Assembly (NCBI GenBank): GCA_963812915.1
Contig: CAWEXB010000014.1
Location: forward strand, 1-64,000
Reading direction: 5' to 3'
Length of the DNA stretch: 64,000 nucleotides
Source of the DNA: JACVRW01 sp963812915
GTDB lineage: Bacteria; Actinomycetota; Thermoleophilia; Solirubrobacterales; Thermoleophilaceae
A program made the position numbers and the translations under genes. The notes beneath the pieces are model-generated. The model was given only the letters and a program-made list of their open reading frames with translations. It was not told the DNA's origin and did not search any database. Below, one piece after another: positions 36,621 through 45,906 of the stretch; positions within the stretch are counted from its first letter, which is position 1, and each line of letters starts with the position of its first letter.

Positions 36621-36788
36621 GTGGCTGAACCGAATGAGCGTGGTGGAATCGCAGGGGTATCCCTCGGCGGCATCATCGTCATCGTTGGGATCGTCCTGAT
36701 CTTCGTTTGGAGCTTCTGGATCGGGCTGATCGTCGTCTTGGTGGGCCTCATCGCCTTCGGCGGCTTCGCGCGCGGCAAGTGGTACTGA
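36621..36788 (+). CDS. Small two-helix membrane protein
   Basis: A 55-aa protein. GTG 36621 is preceded at five bases by GGAGG (36611-36615). After a short polar start (VAEPNERGG) come two hydrophobic helices (GGIIVIVGIVLIFVWSFW and GLIVVLVGLIAFGGFA) and a basic end RGKWY. No family is recognised; the good ribosome site and clean hydrophobic design support a real gene. Confidence 0.65.
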   Translation: MAEPNERGGIAGVSLGGIIVIVGIVLIFVWSFWIGLIVVLVGLIAFGGFARGKWY

Positions 36789-36968
36789 GCGAGGCGCGGC
36801 TCGAGTAGCGCCTCGCGATCCCGCTGGACCTCGAACGTCGCGAAGCCGCGCGCGTGAGGGCGGTTGCTCTCGCCGTGCCATCCTGAGTCGAGGGCACGGA
36901 CGAGATCCAGCGGGTCGTGATCGGCAGGGCAATGGCGTGAGCCCCGCCGTTCAATAAGGTCCCGCGCG

Positions 36969-37692
36969 ATGCCAGACCGCGCCGCCATCGTCACCGGAGG
37001 CTCGCGAGGGATCGGCCTCGCGATCGCCGAGGCGTTGGGTGAGCAGGGCTATGGCCTCACGATCGCGGCGCGGAGGCCCGAGCCGCTCGAGAAGACCGCC
37101 GAGGAGCTGCGCGACAAGGGGTTCGAGGTCGAGCACGTGGCGGCGAACGTGGCCGACGAGGAGGGCATCCGTTCGGTCGTGGACCGCCACCGCGAGCGCT
37201 ATGGCCGGCTCGACGTGCTCGTCAACAACGCCGGCTTGGGTATCGGGGCGGCGGTCGCCGATCAGCAGACCAAGTACGTGGACCTGCAGGTCGGCGTGAA
37301 CCTGAGGGCGATGATCCTGTTCTACCGGGAGTGCACCGCAATGCTTCGAGCGGCGGGCGCCGAGCACCGAAACGCCCTGGTCGTGAACATGTCGTCGCTT
37401 GTCCGGCAAGTCGGGCCAGCCGTGGTTGTCCGTTTACTCCTCGACGAAGGCCGCCGTCGTCGCCTACACGCAGGCGATGAACAAGGAGCTGAACTCGGAC
37501 GGTGTCAAGTCGGTCGCTCTTTGCCCCGGATTCGTCGACACGGACATGAGCGACTTCATCAAGGAGAGCGTCGGCGCGGCCGAGATGATGCGCCCCGAGG
37601 ACATCGCCGAGGCGGTGCGGTTCGTCCTGCGGCTCTCGCCGAACTGCGTGGTCCCCGAGATCATCTTCCAGCGCCCCGGGGAGGCTCTGTAG
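36969..37692 (+). CDS. Short-chain dehydrogenase/reductase, frameshifted
   Basis: NAD(P)-dependent SDR, about 240 aa after repair. Cofactor motif TGGSRGIGLAIAE, the NNAG motif (VLVNNAGLGIG), the catalytic Ser in VVNMSSL, and YSSTKAAV (the Y-x3-K pair) are all present, as is the PGFVDTDM segment. One extra base near 37399-37401 (between MSSL and SGKSGQP) breaks the frame. Start ATG 36969. It lies 59 bp upstream of a WS/DGAT gene; the pair may belong to lipid metabolism. Confidence 0.85.
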
Positions 37693-37750
37693 CCGGAGCG
37701 GTGACGGCGCGCTGGCGCGGCGCTAATCGTGGCGGTACAGTCGCAACCGC

Positions 37751-39124
37751 GTGGCCGTCGATCGGCTCAGCAACGAGGACGTGCGCATCCTGGCTCGTGA
37801 GCGCGGGTCCGTGTGTGGCCATCTCTGCAAGATCGTGGTGGTCGACGGTGAGCACGACGCGAACGCCGTCCGAACGCACGTCGGGCCCCGCTTGGCGGCC
37901 GTGCCGCGCCTCCGCGACTGCCTCGTGGAGGCCCCGTTGGGGATCGCTCCACCCGTCTGGCTTGCGGATGAGGACTTCGCGCTCGAGAGCCACGTTCGCG
38001 ACGGCGGGCGCGCTGCCGATTGGGCCGAGCTGGAGGGCGCGGTTGCGGCGCTCATGGAGGAACGCCTCGATCGCGAGCGCCCTCTGTGGACGATGGATGT
38101 CGTGGCGTTGTCCGAGAATCGCACCGCGTTCGTGCTGCGGTTGCACCACTGCATGGCGGACGGGGCGACCGCGATGCGCATCATCCGGGTGCTCCTGCTC
38201 GATCAGGACCCTTCGGCCGCGGAGGGGCCGGCGCCGACCGCGGAGGCTCCGCCGACGATGGTCTCCGCCGTGCGCCCCACGCGCGCGACCCTGCTCGGCG
38301 ACGCGCTTCGCTGGCGCGCGGCCTGGGTCGTGCGGGGAGCACGAGCCGGGGGCGGCCGGGTGACGAACGGCGGACCCCGCCGGCGCGCACACCTTGCAGC
38401 GATTCGCCGCGAGCTTTCACCCGAAGGACGCCCCTCCCCCCTTGCACGCCCCGCCGGTCCGCGGCGGAGGGTGGCGCTCTCCTCATTCGAACTGGACGAG
38501 ATCAAGGCGCTCGGACACAGTGCCCCCGAGCGCGCCACGGTGAACGACGTGGTGCTTGCCGCGGTCGCCGGTGGCCTCCGGCGCTGGCTTGCCCAAACCG
38601 GAGCCGAGGCGCACGAGCTGCGCGTCAAGGTGCCCGTGAGCCTCCACGCACTGGACGAGCCCGACTCGGCGAACCGCGACTCGTTCATGGTCGTGCACCT
38701 GCCGCTCGAAGAGCCGGACCCGGTCGCCCGGCTGTGCGCGATCGCCGCCGAGACGAGGGAGCGAAAGGCCGCGCACGACGCGGACGAGATCGACGCATTC
38801 TTCAACGATCTCGGCCGCCTGTCCCGCTCGCTGCAGCGCGTGGCCGACCACTGGGCGATGAGCCCCCGCGTCTTCGCGCTCAACGTCTCGAACGTGCCCG
38901 GCCCTCAGGGTGCCCTCACCGTGATGGGCTCGCCGTGGCTCGAGCTCCACTCCGTCGCCGAGATCGCCGAACGCCACGCGCTGCGCGTGGCGGTTGTCTC
39001 GGCCGTCGGCCGGCTGTCCTTCGGGCTGTGCGCGGACGCCGATGCGGTGGAGCGCCTGGACCTCCTCGCCGACGGGATCGGAGACGAGCTGCGGGCACTG
39101 CGGCTCGCGCTGCCCCGGCCCTGA
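37751..39124 (+). CDS. Wax ester synthase/diacylglycerol acyltransferase (WS/DGAT)
   Basis: A 457-aa acyl-CoA:alcohol/diacylglycerol acyltransferase that makes storage wax esters or triacylglycerols at the membrane. The active-site motif HHxxxDG is RLHHCMADG (about residue 135), and the second conserved block NVSNVPGPQGALTVMG is at the C-terminal side. PLWTMDVV and the ATVNDVVLAAVAGGLRRWL stretch also fit. Start GTG 37751. It follows the SDR on the same strand. Confidence 0.9.
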   Translation: MAVDRLSNEDVRILARERGSVCGHLCKIVVVDGEHDANAVRTHVGPRLAAVPRLRDCLVEAPLGIAPPVWLADEDFALESHVRDGGRAADWAELEGAVAALMEERLDRERPLWTMDVVALSENRTAFVLRLHHCMADGATAMRIIRVLLLDQDPSAAEGPAPTAEAPPTMVSAVRPTRATLLGDALRWRAAWVVRGARAGGGRVTNGGPRRRAHLAAIRRELSPEGRPSPLARPAGPRRRVALSSFELDEIKALGHSAPERATVNDVVLAAVAGGLRRWLAQTGAEAHELRVKVPVSLHALDEPDSANRDSFMVVHLPLEEPDPVARLCAIAAETRERKAAHDADEIDAFFNDLGRLSRSLQRVADHWAMSPRVFALNVSNVPGPQGALTVMGSPWLELHSVAEIAERHALRVAVVSAVGRLSFGLCADADAVERLDLLADGIGDELRALRLALPRP

Positions 39125-39131
39125 GTCCTCG

Positions 39132-39545
39132 TCAGGAATCCTCGACGTCCTCGGCAGGGTCGAAGTCGTCGTAAGCGGCGGCGAGCTTCTTAGGCACCAC
39201 CATCCGCCAGGCGTCGAGGACGAGCTCGCGCATCTCGATGGCGTCGATGACCGCCAAGCGGACGAGCACCCATTTGAACCGGAGGTCGGATCGGCTCGGC
39301 ATCATGAACTTGTCCGGCTCCGACTCCACGAGCGCCTCGCGCTCCTCCTTCGGGAAGGCGAAGCCCATAACGGTCTCGTCGCGCGAGAACGCCACGTAGA
39401 CGATCTGACCGACCCGGAACTTCACCCGGTCTCGCACGAGCGCCTCGGTCGTGCGTGGCAGGCTCATCGCGAATGAGCGCACCTCCTCGACGGCTACTCC
39501 CGTTTGGGTGTGGCGTCGGTCCGTCCTCGGTCCCTTTCCGGGCAT
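39132..39545 (-). CDS. MmcQ/YjbR family protein
   Basis: A 137-aa protein of the CyaY-like MmcQ/YjbR fold. The start of the domain is VEEVRSFAMSLPRTTEAL, then VKFRVGQIVYVAFSRDETVMGFAFP and LVLDAWRMVVPKKLAAAY. It may bind DNA or ligand; function unknown. ATG 39545 gives a longer start than most relatives; GTG or GTA codons near VAVEEV would fit the family better. It converges with the WS/DGAT gene, only 7 bp away. Confidence 0.8.
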   Translation of the reverse strand: MPGKGPRTDRRHTQTGVAVEEVRSFAMSLPRTTEALVRDRVKFRVGQIVYVAFSRDETVMGFAFPKEEREALVESEPDKFMMPSRSDLRFKWVLVRLAVIDAIEMRELVLDAWRMVVPKKLAAAYDDFDPAEDVEDS

Positions 39546-39549
39546 GGCC

Positions 39550-40035
39550 TCAATCGTCCATCCGGCGGGCCGGCTCGCCGTGCGACCCGTGGGCGGGGGC
39601 GGCCGGGGCCGGGCGGCGTGACGCGGCCTCGAGCGCCTCATCCATCGTCGCGTACTCGTTCACCTCGAGGATGCGCTCGTCGTCGCCGAACGTATAGACG
39701 CAGGCGTAGCGGATTTCACTTCGGAGCTCGCTGCGCTTGCCCGTGCCGACCACGTGCTGCAGGCACACGAGGCGCCCTCCAACCTCGATCGACTGCTCGA
39801 TTGCGCCTTCGTCGCCTTCGTTGAAGTCGAATTCGTCGAGCCAGTCCTGCATGTAGGCGCGCACGCCGTCGTGACCGCGATACGTGCCGGCATCGGGGGC
39901 TTCCTCGATTGCCGTCCAGACGATTTCGGCATCGAGCAGCTCGAACACGACGTCGAAGTCGCCGGGGGCCCAGCCCTCCCTGTAGAGGCGCGAGACGATC
40001 TCCTCTCGCCGCGATCTGTGCTCCTCGCCCAACAT
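39550..40035 (-). CDS. SnoaL-like domain protein
   Basis: A 161-aa NTF2-fold protein: WAPGDFDVVFELLDAEIVWT, YRGHDGVRAYMQDWLDEFD, GGRLVCLQHVVGTGKRSELRSE, ending with a Pro/Ala-rich tail that overlaps the 3' flank. Same stand-alone type as the gene at 36097. Start ATG 40035; the next gene on this strand starts 4 bp after its stop. Confidence 0.8.
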   Translation of the reverse strand: MLGEEHRSRREEIVSRLYREGWAPGDFDVVFELLDAEIVWTAIEEAPDAGTYRGHDGVRAYMQDWLDEFDFNEGDEGAIEQSIEVGGRLVCLQHVVGTGKRSELRSEIRYACVYTFGDDERILEVNEYATMDEALEAASRRPAPAAPAHGSHGEPARRMDD

Positions 40036-40078
40036 GCCGCAGCAATTGTGTTTAGCAGCACTCCGCCGGGCGCGAGCC

Positions 40079-41738
40079 CTATGCGGTCCGGATGCCGGCG
40101 GCGGCCTGCAATCCGAGCGTCTCGATCGCCTGCTCGCGCAGCTTGTGCTTCTGGACCTTGCCGGTCACCGTCATCGGGAAGTCGCTGCGGCTCGCCACGT
40201 AGCGAGGGACCTTGTAGTGAGCGATCTTGCCGCGGCAGTACTCACGCAGCTCGGCCTCGTCCACGGTGGCGCCCTCGCGGGTTATCACCCAGGCCATGAT
40301 CTCCTCGCCGTAGCGCTCGTCCGGCACGCCGACCACCTGGACGTCCGCGACGGCGGGGTGGGTGTAGAGGAACTCCTCGATCTCGCGCGGGTAGACGTTC
40401 TCGCCGCCGCGGATGATCATGTCCTTGATGCGGCCGACGATCTTGACGTAGCCGTCGTCGGCCATGACCGCCTGGTCGCCGGTGTGCATCCAGCGGGCCT
40501 GGTCGATCGCCTCGGCGGTTCGCTCGGGGTCGTCCCAGTAGCCGAGCATGACGCAGTACCCGCGGGTCTGGAACTCGCCCGTCTGGCCGCGCGGCAGCGT
40601 GCGGCCGGTATCGGGGTCGGCGACGCGGATCTCCACGTGCGGGTGCACGCGCCCGACGGTCGCAGTGCGGTGCTCGAGATCGTCGTCGGCGCCGGTCTGC
40701 GTCGAGACGGGCGACGTCTCGGTCATGCCGTAGCAGATGGTCACGTCTGACATGTGCATGCGGTCCACGACCTTGCGCATCACCTCGACCGGGCACGGCG
40801 AGCCGGCCATGATTCCGGTGCGGAGCGAGGACAGGTCATAGGAATCGAAGTCGGGATGGTCGAGCTCCGCGATGAACATCGTCGGGACGCCGTAGAGCAC
40901 GGTGCAGCGCTCGGCCTGAACCGCGTCGAGCACGGCGCCAGGCTCGAACGCCTCGGCCGGCAGCACCACACATGCGCCGTGCGAGGTGGCGGCGAGGTTG
41001 CCCATCACCATTCCGAAGCAGTGGTAGTAGGGCACCGGGACGCAGATGCGGTCCCGTTCGCTGATGCGACAGCCCTCGCCGACGAAGAAGCCGTTGTTGA
41101 GGATGTTGTGATGCGACAGCGTCGCGCCCTTGGGAAAGCCGGTGGTGCCCGACGTGTACTGGATGTTGATCGGGTCGCTTGGATCCAGGCTCTCCGAGCG
41201 CTCCCGGAGCGCGTCGACCGCGATCGCGTCGGCGCCGGCGAGCAGCTCGTCCCACGACGGGGTCCCGAGGAACACCGCCCTCTCGAGCCCCGGCAGCTCG
41301 GCCCGCACCTCGTCGACCATCCCCACGTAGTCGCTGGTCTTGAACGACGGTGCGGCCACCAGCATGCGACAGCCCGACTGACGCAGGGCGATACCGCAGC
41401 TCGTGGGTGCGGTACGCCGGGTTGATGTTCACGAGTACGACGCCGACCTTGGCGGTGGCGTACTGCACCAAGGCCCACTCGACGCGGTTCGGGCTCCAGA
41501 TGCCGATCCGCTCGCCGGCCTCGAACCCGGCCGCGAGCAGCGCCTGCGCGACGCGGTCGACCTCGGCGTCGAACTCGGCGTAGCTGAGCCGCACCTCCTG
41601 GTGCCGGGAGACGATCGCCGGCCGATCGGCGAAGCGCGAGGCCGTACGCTCGAGGTTGGCCCCGATCGTCTCCCCGAGGAGCGGCACCGGGCTGGCGCCG
41701 TGGGCATAGGAGGGAACCTGCCGCGGGCCCATCGCCAT
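40079..41738 (-). CDS. Acyl-CoA synthetase (AMP-binding), frameshifted
   Basis: Fatty-acid-CoA ligase, about 552 aa after repair. Core motifs: P-loop YTSGTTGFPKGATLSHHN, YGMTETSP, the A8 region GRIKDMIIRGGENVYPREIE and the catalytic C-terminal Lys in TVTGKVQKHKLRE. One extra C near 41384-41390 (between ELRY and ALRQSGC) splits the N-terminal 115 residues from the rest. Start ATG 41738. It activates fatty acids for degradation or lipid synthesis and could feed the WS/DGAT enzyme nearby. Confidence 0.9.
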
Positions 41739-41809
41739 CGATGCCGATCCTATCCCGAGGAGTCCATTCTCGGAGGAGCCCCAGCCGGGCGGTGACGGTT
41801 CCGGGGTCG

Positions 41810-42832
41810 CTACGGCTGGCGGCTCATCTTGCGCGTGTCACGCGGTTCGACGTACGGCTCTTCCTCCTCCGAGCGGGCGCCGGACTCGATCGCCCGACCA
41901 CGCTCGAGCTCGGCGTTCAATTCCGCCCCCAGGAGGATTACGACGTTCGAGATCCAGAGCCACACCAGGAAGACGATGGGCCCGGCGAGTGCGCCATATG
42001 TCTCGTTGTAGGAACCGAAGTTCGCGACATAGAAGGCGAACGCGAGCGACGCGAGGATCCAGCCCAGCACGGCGAGCACGCTGCCCGGCGAGATCCAGCG
42101 GAAACCGGGCTGCTTGACGTTCGGGGCGGCCCAGTAGAGCAGCGCGAACATCAGGCTGACGAGGACGAGGAGCACCGGCCACTTGGCGACGTTCCATACC
42201 TGGACCGCGGTGTCGCTCACGCCCAGGAGGTCCCCGGCACGTTTTGCCAGTCCGCCGCTGAGGGTTACCGCGACCGCGCTCGCGGCCGTGAGCAGCATGA
42301 GCAGTGCCGTCAGCCCGACGCGGACGGGCAGGGTCTTCCAGATGGGCCGTCCCTCCTCGATGTCATAGATGGCATTCGAGGCGCGCATGAAGGCGGCGAT
42401 GTACCCCGATGCCGACCAGATGGCGACGAGGAGGCCCACCGCGAAGAGCACTCCCGCCGAGCCTCGGCTGCCCTGCAGGTTCTCGATCGCGCTGGTGAAG
42501 ATGTCCTTCGCGGGCCCGGGAGCCACGCTGCCGAGGTTGTCGATCAGGGGCTGAGTCGCCGACTGCCCGATCAGGCCCAGCACGGACACGACCACGAGTA
42601 GCGCGGGGAAGATCGACAAAACCCCGTAGTAGGTCAAAGCCGCCGCCCAGTCCGTCAGGTTGTCGTCCCGAAACTCCCTGACGGTCCTCCGCAGCACGCC
42701 CCACCACGACCGGCGGCTCAGATCGGTCGGGCCTTCGGGATCGCTTCTCCTGTGGAACCGTGAGTTCTCCAAGTCACCCACCGAATTGCTGCTCTCACCC
42801 GCTCTCTCGTGTCTGTCGGTCAGTTCTGCCAT
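41810..42832 (-). CDS. YihY/BrkB family membrane protein
   Basis: A 340-aa inner-membrane protein of the YihY (former ribonuclease BN) family. After a polar N-terminus it has six hydrophobic segments, with family blocks DWAAALTYYGVLSIFPALL, VLLVAIWSASGYIAAFMRASN, and FRWISPGSVLAVLGWILASL. Function is unsettled; relatives are not nucleases. Start ATG 42832 with GAGGGG close upstream; a longer GTG frame from 42862 is less likely. Confidence 0.9.
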   Translation of the reverse strand: MAELTDRHERAGESSNSVGDLENSRFHRRSDPEGPTDLSRRSWWGVLRRTVREFRDDNLTDWAAALTYYGVLSIFPALLVVVSVLGLIGQSATQPLIDNLGSVAPGPAKDIFTSAIENLQGSRGSAGVLFAVGLLVAIWSASGYIAAFMRASNAIYDIEEGRPIWKTLPVRVGLTALLMLLTAASAVAVTLSGGLAKRAGDLLGVSDTAVQVWNVAKWPVLLVLVSLMFALLYWAAPNVKQPGFRWISPGSVLAVLGWILASLAFAFYVANFGSYNETYGALAGPIVFLVWLWISNVVILLGAELNAELERGRAIESGARSEEEEPYVEPRDTRKMSRQP

Positions 42833-42984
42833 TCCCCTCGCCTCACTTGTGCGACTCGCCACCTTCTCCCCCGGTGGGGACCGGGTAAACCCGGATCACG
42901 TCGCGGCGCGCGAAGTGACGCGCCTGCGTCACCAGGTCGCCGCGTGCTTGACGGCGGGGCTGCCGGACAGGTAAGGACCAACTC

Positions 42985-43584
42985 GTGGGAGTGCGCGGCC
43001 GCATCTACGACTGGCAGATGCCGCTGGAACGGGCTGCGCTCGCGGCCGCGGCCGAACTCGCGGCGCCAGGCGAGAACGACCGGCTGCTCGACGTGGCGAC
43101 CGGCACCGGCGGCCTGCTCGGGGTGCTTGCCCGGCGGAGCCCCCGGCCGGCCGAGGTCGTCGGAATCGACAGCTCCGCATCGATGCTCGCGGTCGCCGCC
43201 GCGAAAGGTCTCCCGGTCGGATGGAGGCTTCTCCCGGCCGACGCGCGGCGCCTCCCCTTTCCGGACCGGCGGTTCGAGGTCGTCACCGCCTGCTACCTGC
43301 TCCACCTGCTCGACCGAGAGGCTCGTACCCGGACGATCGCCGAGATCGCTCGCGTCCTGCGCCCGACTGGTCGGGTCGTCACCGTGACGGTGGAGAGCCG
43401 TCGGCCGGCGGCCCGCGCCGCGCTCATACGTCTGCCGAGGCGGTCGGGCCTGCGCCCGCTCGACCTGAGCCACGAGCTGCGCGCCGCCGGGCTCGAGCCG
43501 CAGCGCGCCAGCTTCGTGCGGGACGGCTGGCCGTCCCTTTGCGTTCTCGCGCAGCGGCGACCGGGTCAACCGCCGCCCGCGTAA
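42985..43584 (+). CDS. SAM-dependent methyltransferase
   Basis: A 199-aa class I methyltransferase. Motif I LLDVATGTGGLLGVLA, motif II end VVGIDSS, a motif III-like ARRLPFPDRRFEVV and ARVLRPTGRVVTV. A short enzyme without extra domains; substrate unknown. Start GTG 42985 with AAGGA nine bases upstream. It precedes the ArsR operon on the same strand but is separated by that operon's own promoter. Confidence 0.85.
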   Translation: MGVRGRIYDWQMPLERAALAAAAELAAPGENDRLLDVATGTGGLLGVLARRSPRPAEVVGIDSSASMLAVAAAKGLPVGWRLLPADARRLPFPDRRFEVVTACYLLHLLDREARTRTIAEIARVLRPTGRVVTVTVESRRPAARAALIRLPRRSGLRPLDLSHELRAAGLEPQRASFVRDGWPSLCVLAQRRPGQPPPA

Positions 43585-43605
43585 ACCGCTGCGCGTAGGT
43601 CGCAA

Positions 43606-43639
43606 TTGACCGGTACTGTCGGTAAGTGTACACTTACCG
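43606..43639 (+). promoter_or_regulatory. ArsR promoter with 20-bp palindromic operator
   Basis: TTGACC (43606-43611), 17-bp spacer, TACACT (43629-43634): a near-ideal promoter. A perfect 20-bp palindrome (43620-43639, core GTAAGTGTACACTTAC) covers the -10 and the predicted start site near 43641. The GTG of arsR is at 43643, so the mRNA is leaderless or almost so. Autorepression is expected. Confidence 0.7.
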
Positions 43640-43642
43640 TTC

Positions 43643-43963
43643 GTGCAGACTTACCGAGCTGATGGATGGACGGCCCTCGGCGATCCGACCAGGCACGCGA
43701 TCTTCGAGCGCCTCGCCGACCGTCCGCGGGCGGTCGGTGAGCTCGCCGGCGAGCTGCCGGTCAGCCGACCCGCCGTCTCGCAGCACCTCAAGGTGCTGAA
43801 GGACGCGGGCCTGGTCGTAGACCGGCGCGACGGCAACCGGCGCATCTACCAGCTCAACCCGGACGGGGTCGGCGCCCTCCGCGCCCAGCTCGACCGGTTC
43901 TGGAACCAGGCCTTGGCCACTTACAAGTCGGCCGTCGAGCAACCAACCGAGGAGATCTCATGA
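43643..43963 (+). CDS. ArsR-family transcriptional repressor
   Basis: A 106-aa winged-helix protein: ALGDPTRHAIFERLADRPRAVGELAGEL, SRPAVSQHLKVLKDAGLV, DRRDGNRRIYQLNPDG. The metal-binding CxC of classical ArsR is absent, and the family branch is the type paired with SRPBCC proteins. GTG 43643 lies only nine bases after the promoter -10. The stop overlaps the next ATG as ATGA. Confidence 0.9.
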   Translation: MQTYRADGWTALGDPTRHAIFERLADRPRAVGELAGELPVSRPAVSQHLKVLKDAGLVVDRRDGNRRIYQLNPDGVGALRAQLDRFWNQALATYKSAVEQPTEEIS

Positions 43964-44439
43964 GCACCCAGGCAGCAGAAACGTCCGTACGGACGCAGAT
44001 CGTCGTCGAGGCGCCGATCGAGCGCGCGTTTCGCGTCTTCACCGAGGACTTCGGGAGCTTCAAGCCGCCCGAGCACAACATGCTCGGGGTCGAGATCGCC
44101 GAGACGGTGTTCGAGCCGCGCGTGGGCGGACACCTCTACGACCGCGGGGTGGACGGCAGCGAGTGCCGCTGGGCGCGCGTGCTCGCCTACGAGCCGCCGA
44201 ACCGGGTGGTGATCAGCTGGGACATCAGCCCGCAGTGGCAGATCGAGCCCGACCCCGAGAAGACGAGCGAGGTGGAGGTGCGCTTCATCGCCGAGGCGCC
44301 CGAGCGCACTCGGGTGGAGCTCGAGCATCGCAACCTCGACCGGCACGGTCCGGGCTGGGAGCCGGAGCGCGACGCGGTCGGCGGCGAGGGCGGCTGGCCG
44401 CTCTACCTACGGAAGTACGCCGAGCTGCTGGGGATCTGA
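43960..44439 (+). CDS. SRPBCC/AHSA1-family protein
   Basis: A 159-aa Aha1-like START-fold protein. Blocks: QIVVEAPIERAFRVFTEDF, the PPNRVVISWDISP strand, and VEVRFIAEAPERTRVELEH. Such genes regularly follow ArsR repressors of this branch, and here the start overlaps arsR by four bases. Ligand unknown. Confidence 0.85.
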   Translation: MSTQAAETSVRTQIVVEAPIERAFRVFTEDFGSFKPPEHNMLGVEIAETVFEPRVGGHLYDRGVDGSECRWARVLAYEPPNRVVISWDISPQWQIEPDPEKTSEVEVRFIAEAPERTRVELEHRNLDRHGPGWEPERDAVGGEGGWPLYLRKYAELLGI

Positions 44440-44441
44440 GC

Positions 44442-44456
44442 CCCGCGCTACGCGGG
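44442..44456 (+). terminator. Possible hairpin after the arsR operon
   Basis: CCCGCG-CTA-CGCGGG lies three bases after the SRPBCC stop and 29 bp before the radical SAM start. The stem is short, so it may only weaken readthrough. Confidence 0.35.
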
Positions 44457-44484
44457 CGCTTCGCAGTAGATTGCTGAAGTCCAC

Positions 44485-45906
44485 GTGGAAGCATCGACGA
44501 GGCGCCCATCACACGATTCGGTCTTCCTCGAGCTGACCCGCTCGATTTGCCCAGTCTGCCGCCGGGACGTCGAGGCGGAGGTGGTGGCCCGCGAGGGCAG
44601 GGTCTTCCTGCGCAAGCGCTGCGCGGAGCACGGCGCGTTCGAGGCGCTCGTGTACGGCGACGCGGAGCGCTACGTCGAGATCCAGCGCTACAACAAGCCG
44701 GGCGACCGTCCGCTGCGGCTGCAGACCGAGGTCGTCGACGGCTGTCCGCGGGATTGCGGCATCTGTCCCGAGCACAAGCAGCACACCTGTCTCGGGATCA
44801 TCGAGGTCAACACCGCCTGCAACCTGGACTGTCCGATCTGCTTCGCCGAGTCCGGCACGGGGCACCAGCAGGACGGCTACTCGCTGAGTCTCCAGCAGGT
44901 CGAGGCGATGCTCGACGCCTTCGTGGAGGCGGAGGGCGAACCCGAGGCGATCCAGCTCTCGGGCGGCGAGCCGTCCATCCACCCACAGATCCTCGACATG
45001 CTGGCGGCCGCGAAGGCGCGCGGCATCAAGCTGGTGATGCTGAACACCAACGGCATCCGGCTGGCGCGCGACCCGCGCTTCGCCCCGGCGCTGGCGGAGA
45101 TCGGCGTGCACGTCTACCTGCAGTTCGACGGCTTCAAGGACTCGACCCACTTGGCGATCCGCGGGCGCCTGCTGCAGGAGGAGAAGCTTCGCGCGCTCGA
45201 CCGCTGCGCGCAGGCGGGCGTGGGCGTCTCGCTCGCGGCCGCGGTCGAGCGCGGCGTAAACGACGACGAGGTCGGCGAGATCGTCGGCTTCGGAGTCGCG
45301 CACCCGGCGGTGACGGGCGTTTTCTTCCAGCCCGTCACCCACTCGGGCCGCTTCCTCGACTTCGACCCACGCGAACGGCTGACGAACTCCGACGTGATCG
45401 AGGCCATCGCTGGGCAGCTCCCGCACTGGTTCCGCCAGGACGACTTCGTACCCGTCCCGTGCTGCTCGCCGACGTGCAGGTCGGCGACCTATGCCCTGTA
45501 CGACGGCGAGGACCTGGTGCCGCTGCCCCGCCTCGTCGACGTCGACGACTACCTCGACTACGTGACCAACCGTGCCGTCCCGGACTTCGAGGTCAAGGCG
45601 GCGCTCGAGGGCCTGTTCTCGGCCTCCGCCGCGGGCGGCACCGAGCGCACGGGGGAGCGGCTCGAGTGCGTGGCCTGCGGGGTCGGGCTGCCCGATGAGC
45701 TCCAGGAGGTGGCGGCCAAGGGCTTCATGGTCGTGATTCAGGACTTCCAAGATCCCTACACGCTCGACGTGCGCAAGCTGCGCAAGTGCTGCGTCGCCGA
45801 GATCGTCCCCGACGGGCGGCTGATCCCCTTCTGCGCCTACAACTCGGTCGGCTACCGCGAAGAGGTACGCGCGCGCGCCGCCGCGTCCGGGAACGGCGCC
45901 GTATGA
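44485..45906 (+). CDS. COG1964-type radical SAM protein, tetraether-synthase-like
   Basis: A 473-aa radical SAM enzyme. The cluster motif is ACNLDCPICF (CxxxCxxC), followed by SGGEPSIHPQ. Additional cysteines for auxiliary clusters or zinc: CPVCRR at the N-terminus, CPRDCGICPEHKQHTC just before the core, then CCSPTC, CVACG and RKCCVAE near the end. This layout matches the archaeal MJ0619/Tes family, which couples lipid tails into tetraethers or methylates pterins. Which reaction applies here is unknown. Start GTG 44485. The stop overlaps a methyltransferase gene (ATGA). Confidence 0.8.
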   Translation: MEASTRRPSHDSVFLELTRSICPVCRRDVEAEVVAREGRVFLRKRCAEHGAFEALVYGDAERYVEIQRYNKPGDRPLRLQTEVVDGCPRDCGICPEHKQHTCLGIIEVNTACNLDCPICFAESGTGHQQDGYSLSLQQVEAMLDAFVEAEGEPEAIQLSGGEPSIHPQILDMLAAAKARGIKLVMLNTNGIRLARDPRFAPALAEIGVHVYLQFDGFKDSTHLAIRGRLLQEEKLRALDRCAQAGVGVSLAAAVERGVNDDEVGEIVGFGVAHPAVTGVFFQPVTHSGRFLDFDPRERLTNSDVIEAIAGQLPHWFRQDDFVPVPCCSPTCRSATYALYDGEDLVPLPRLVDVDDYLDYVTNRAVPDFEVKAALEGLFSASAAGGTERTGERLECVACGVGLPDELQEVAAKGFMVVIQDFQDPYTLDVRKLRKCCVAEIVPDGRLIPFCAYNSVGYREEVRARAAASGNGAV

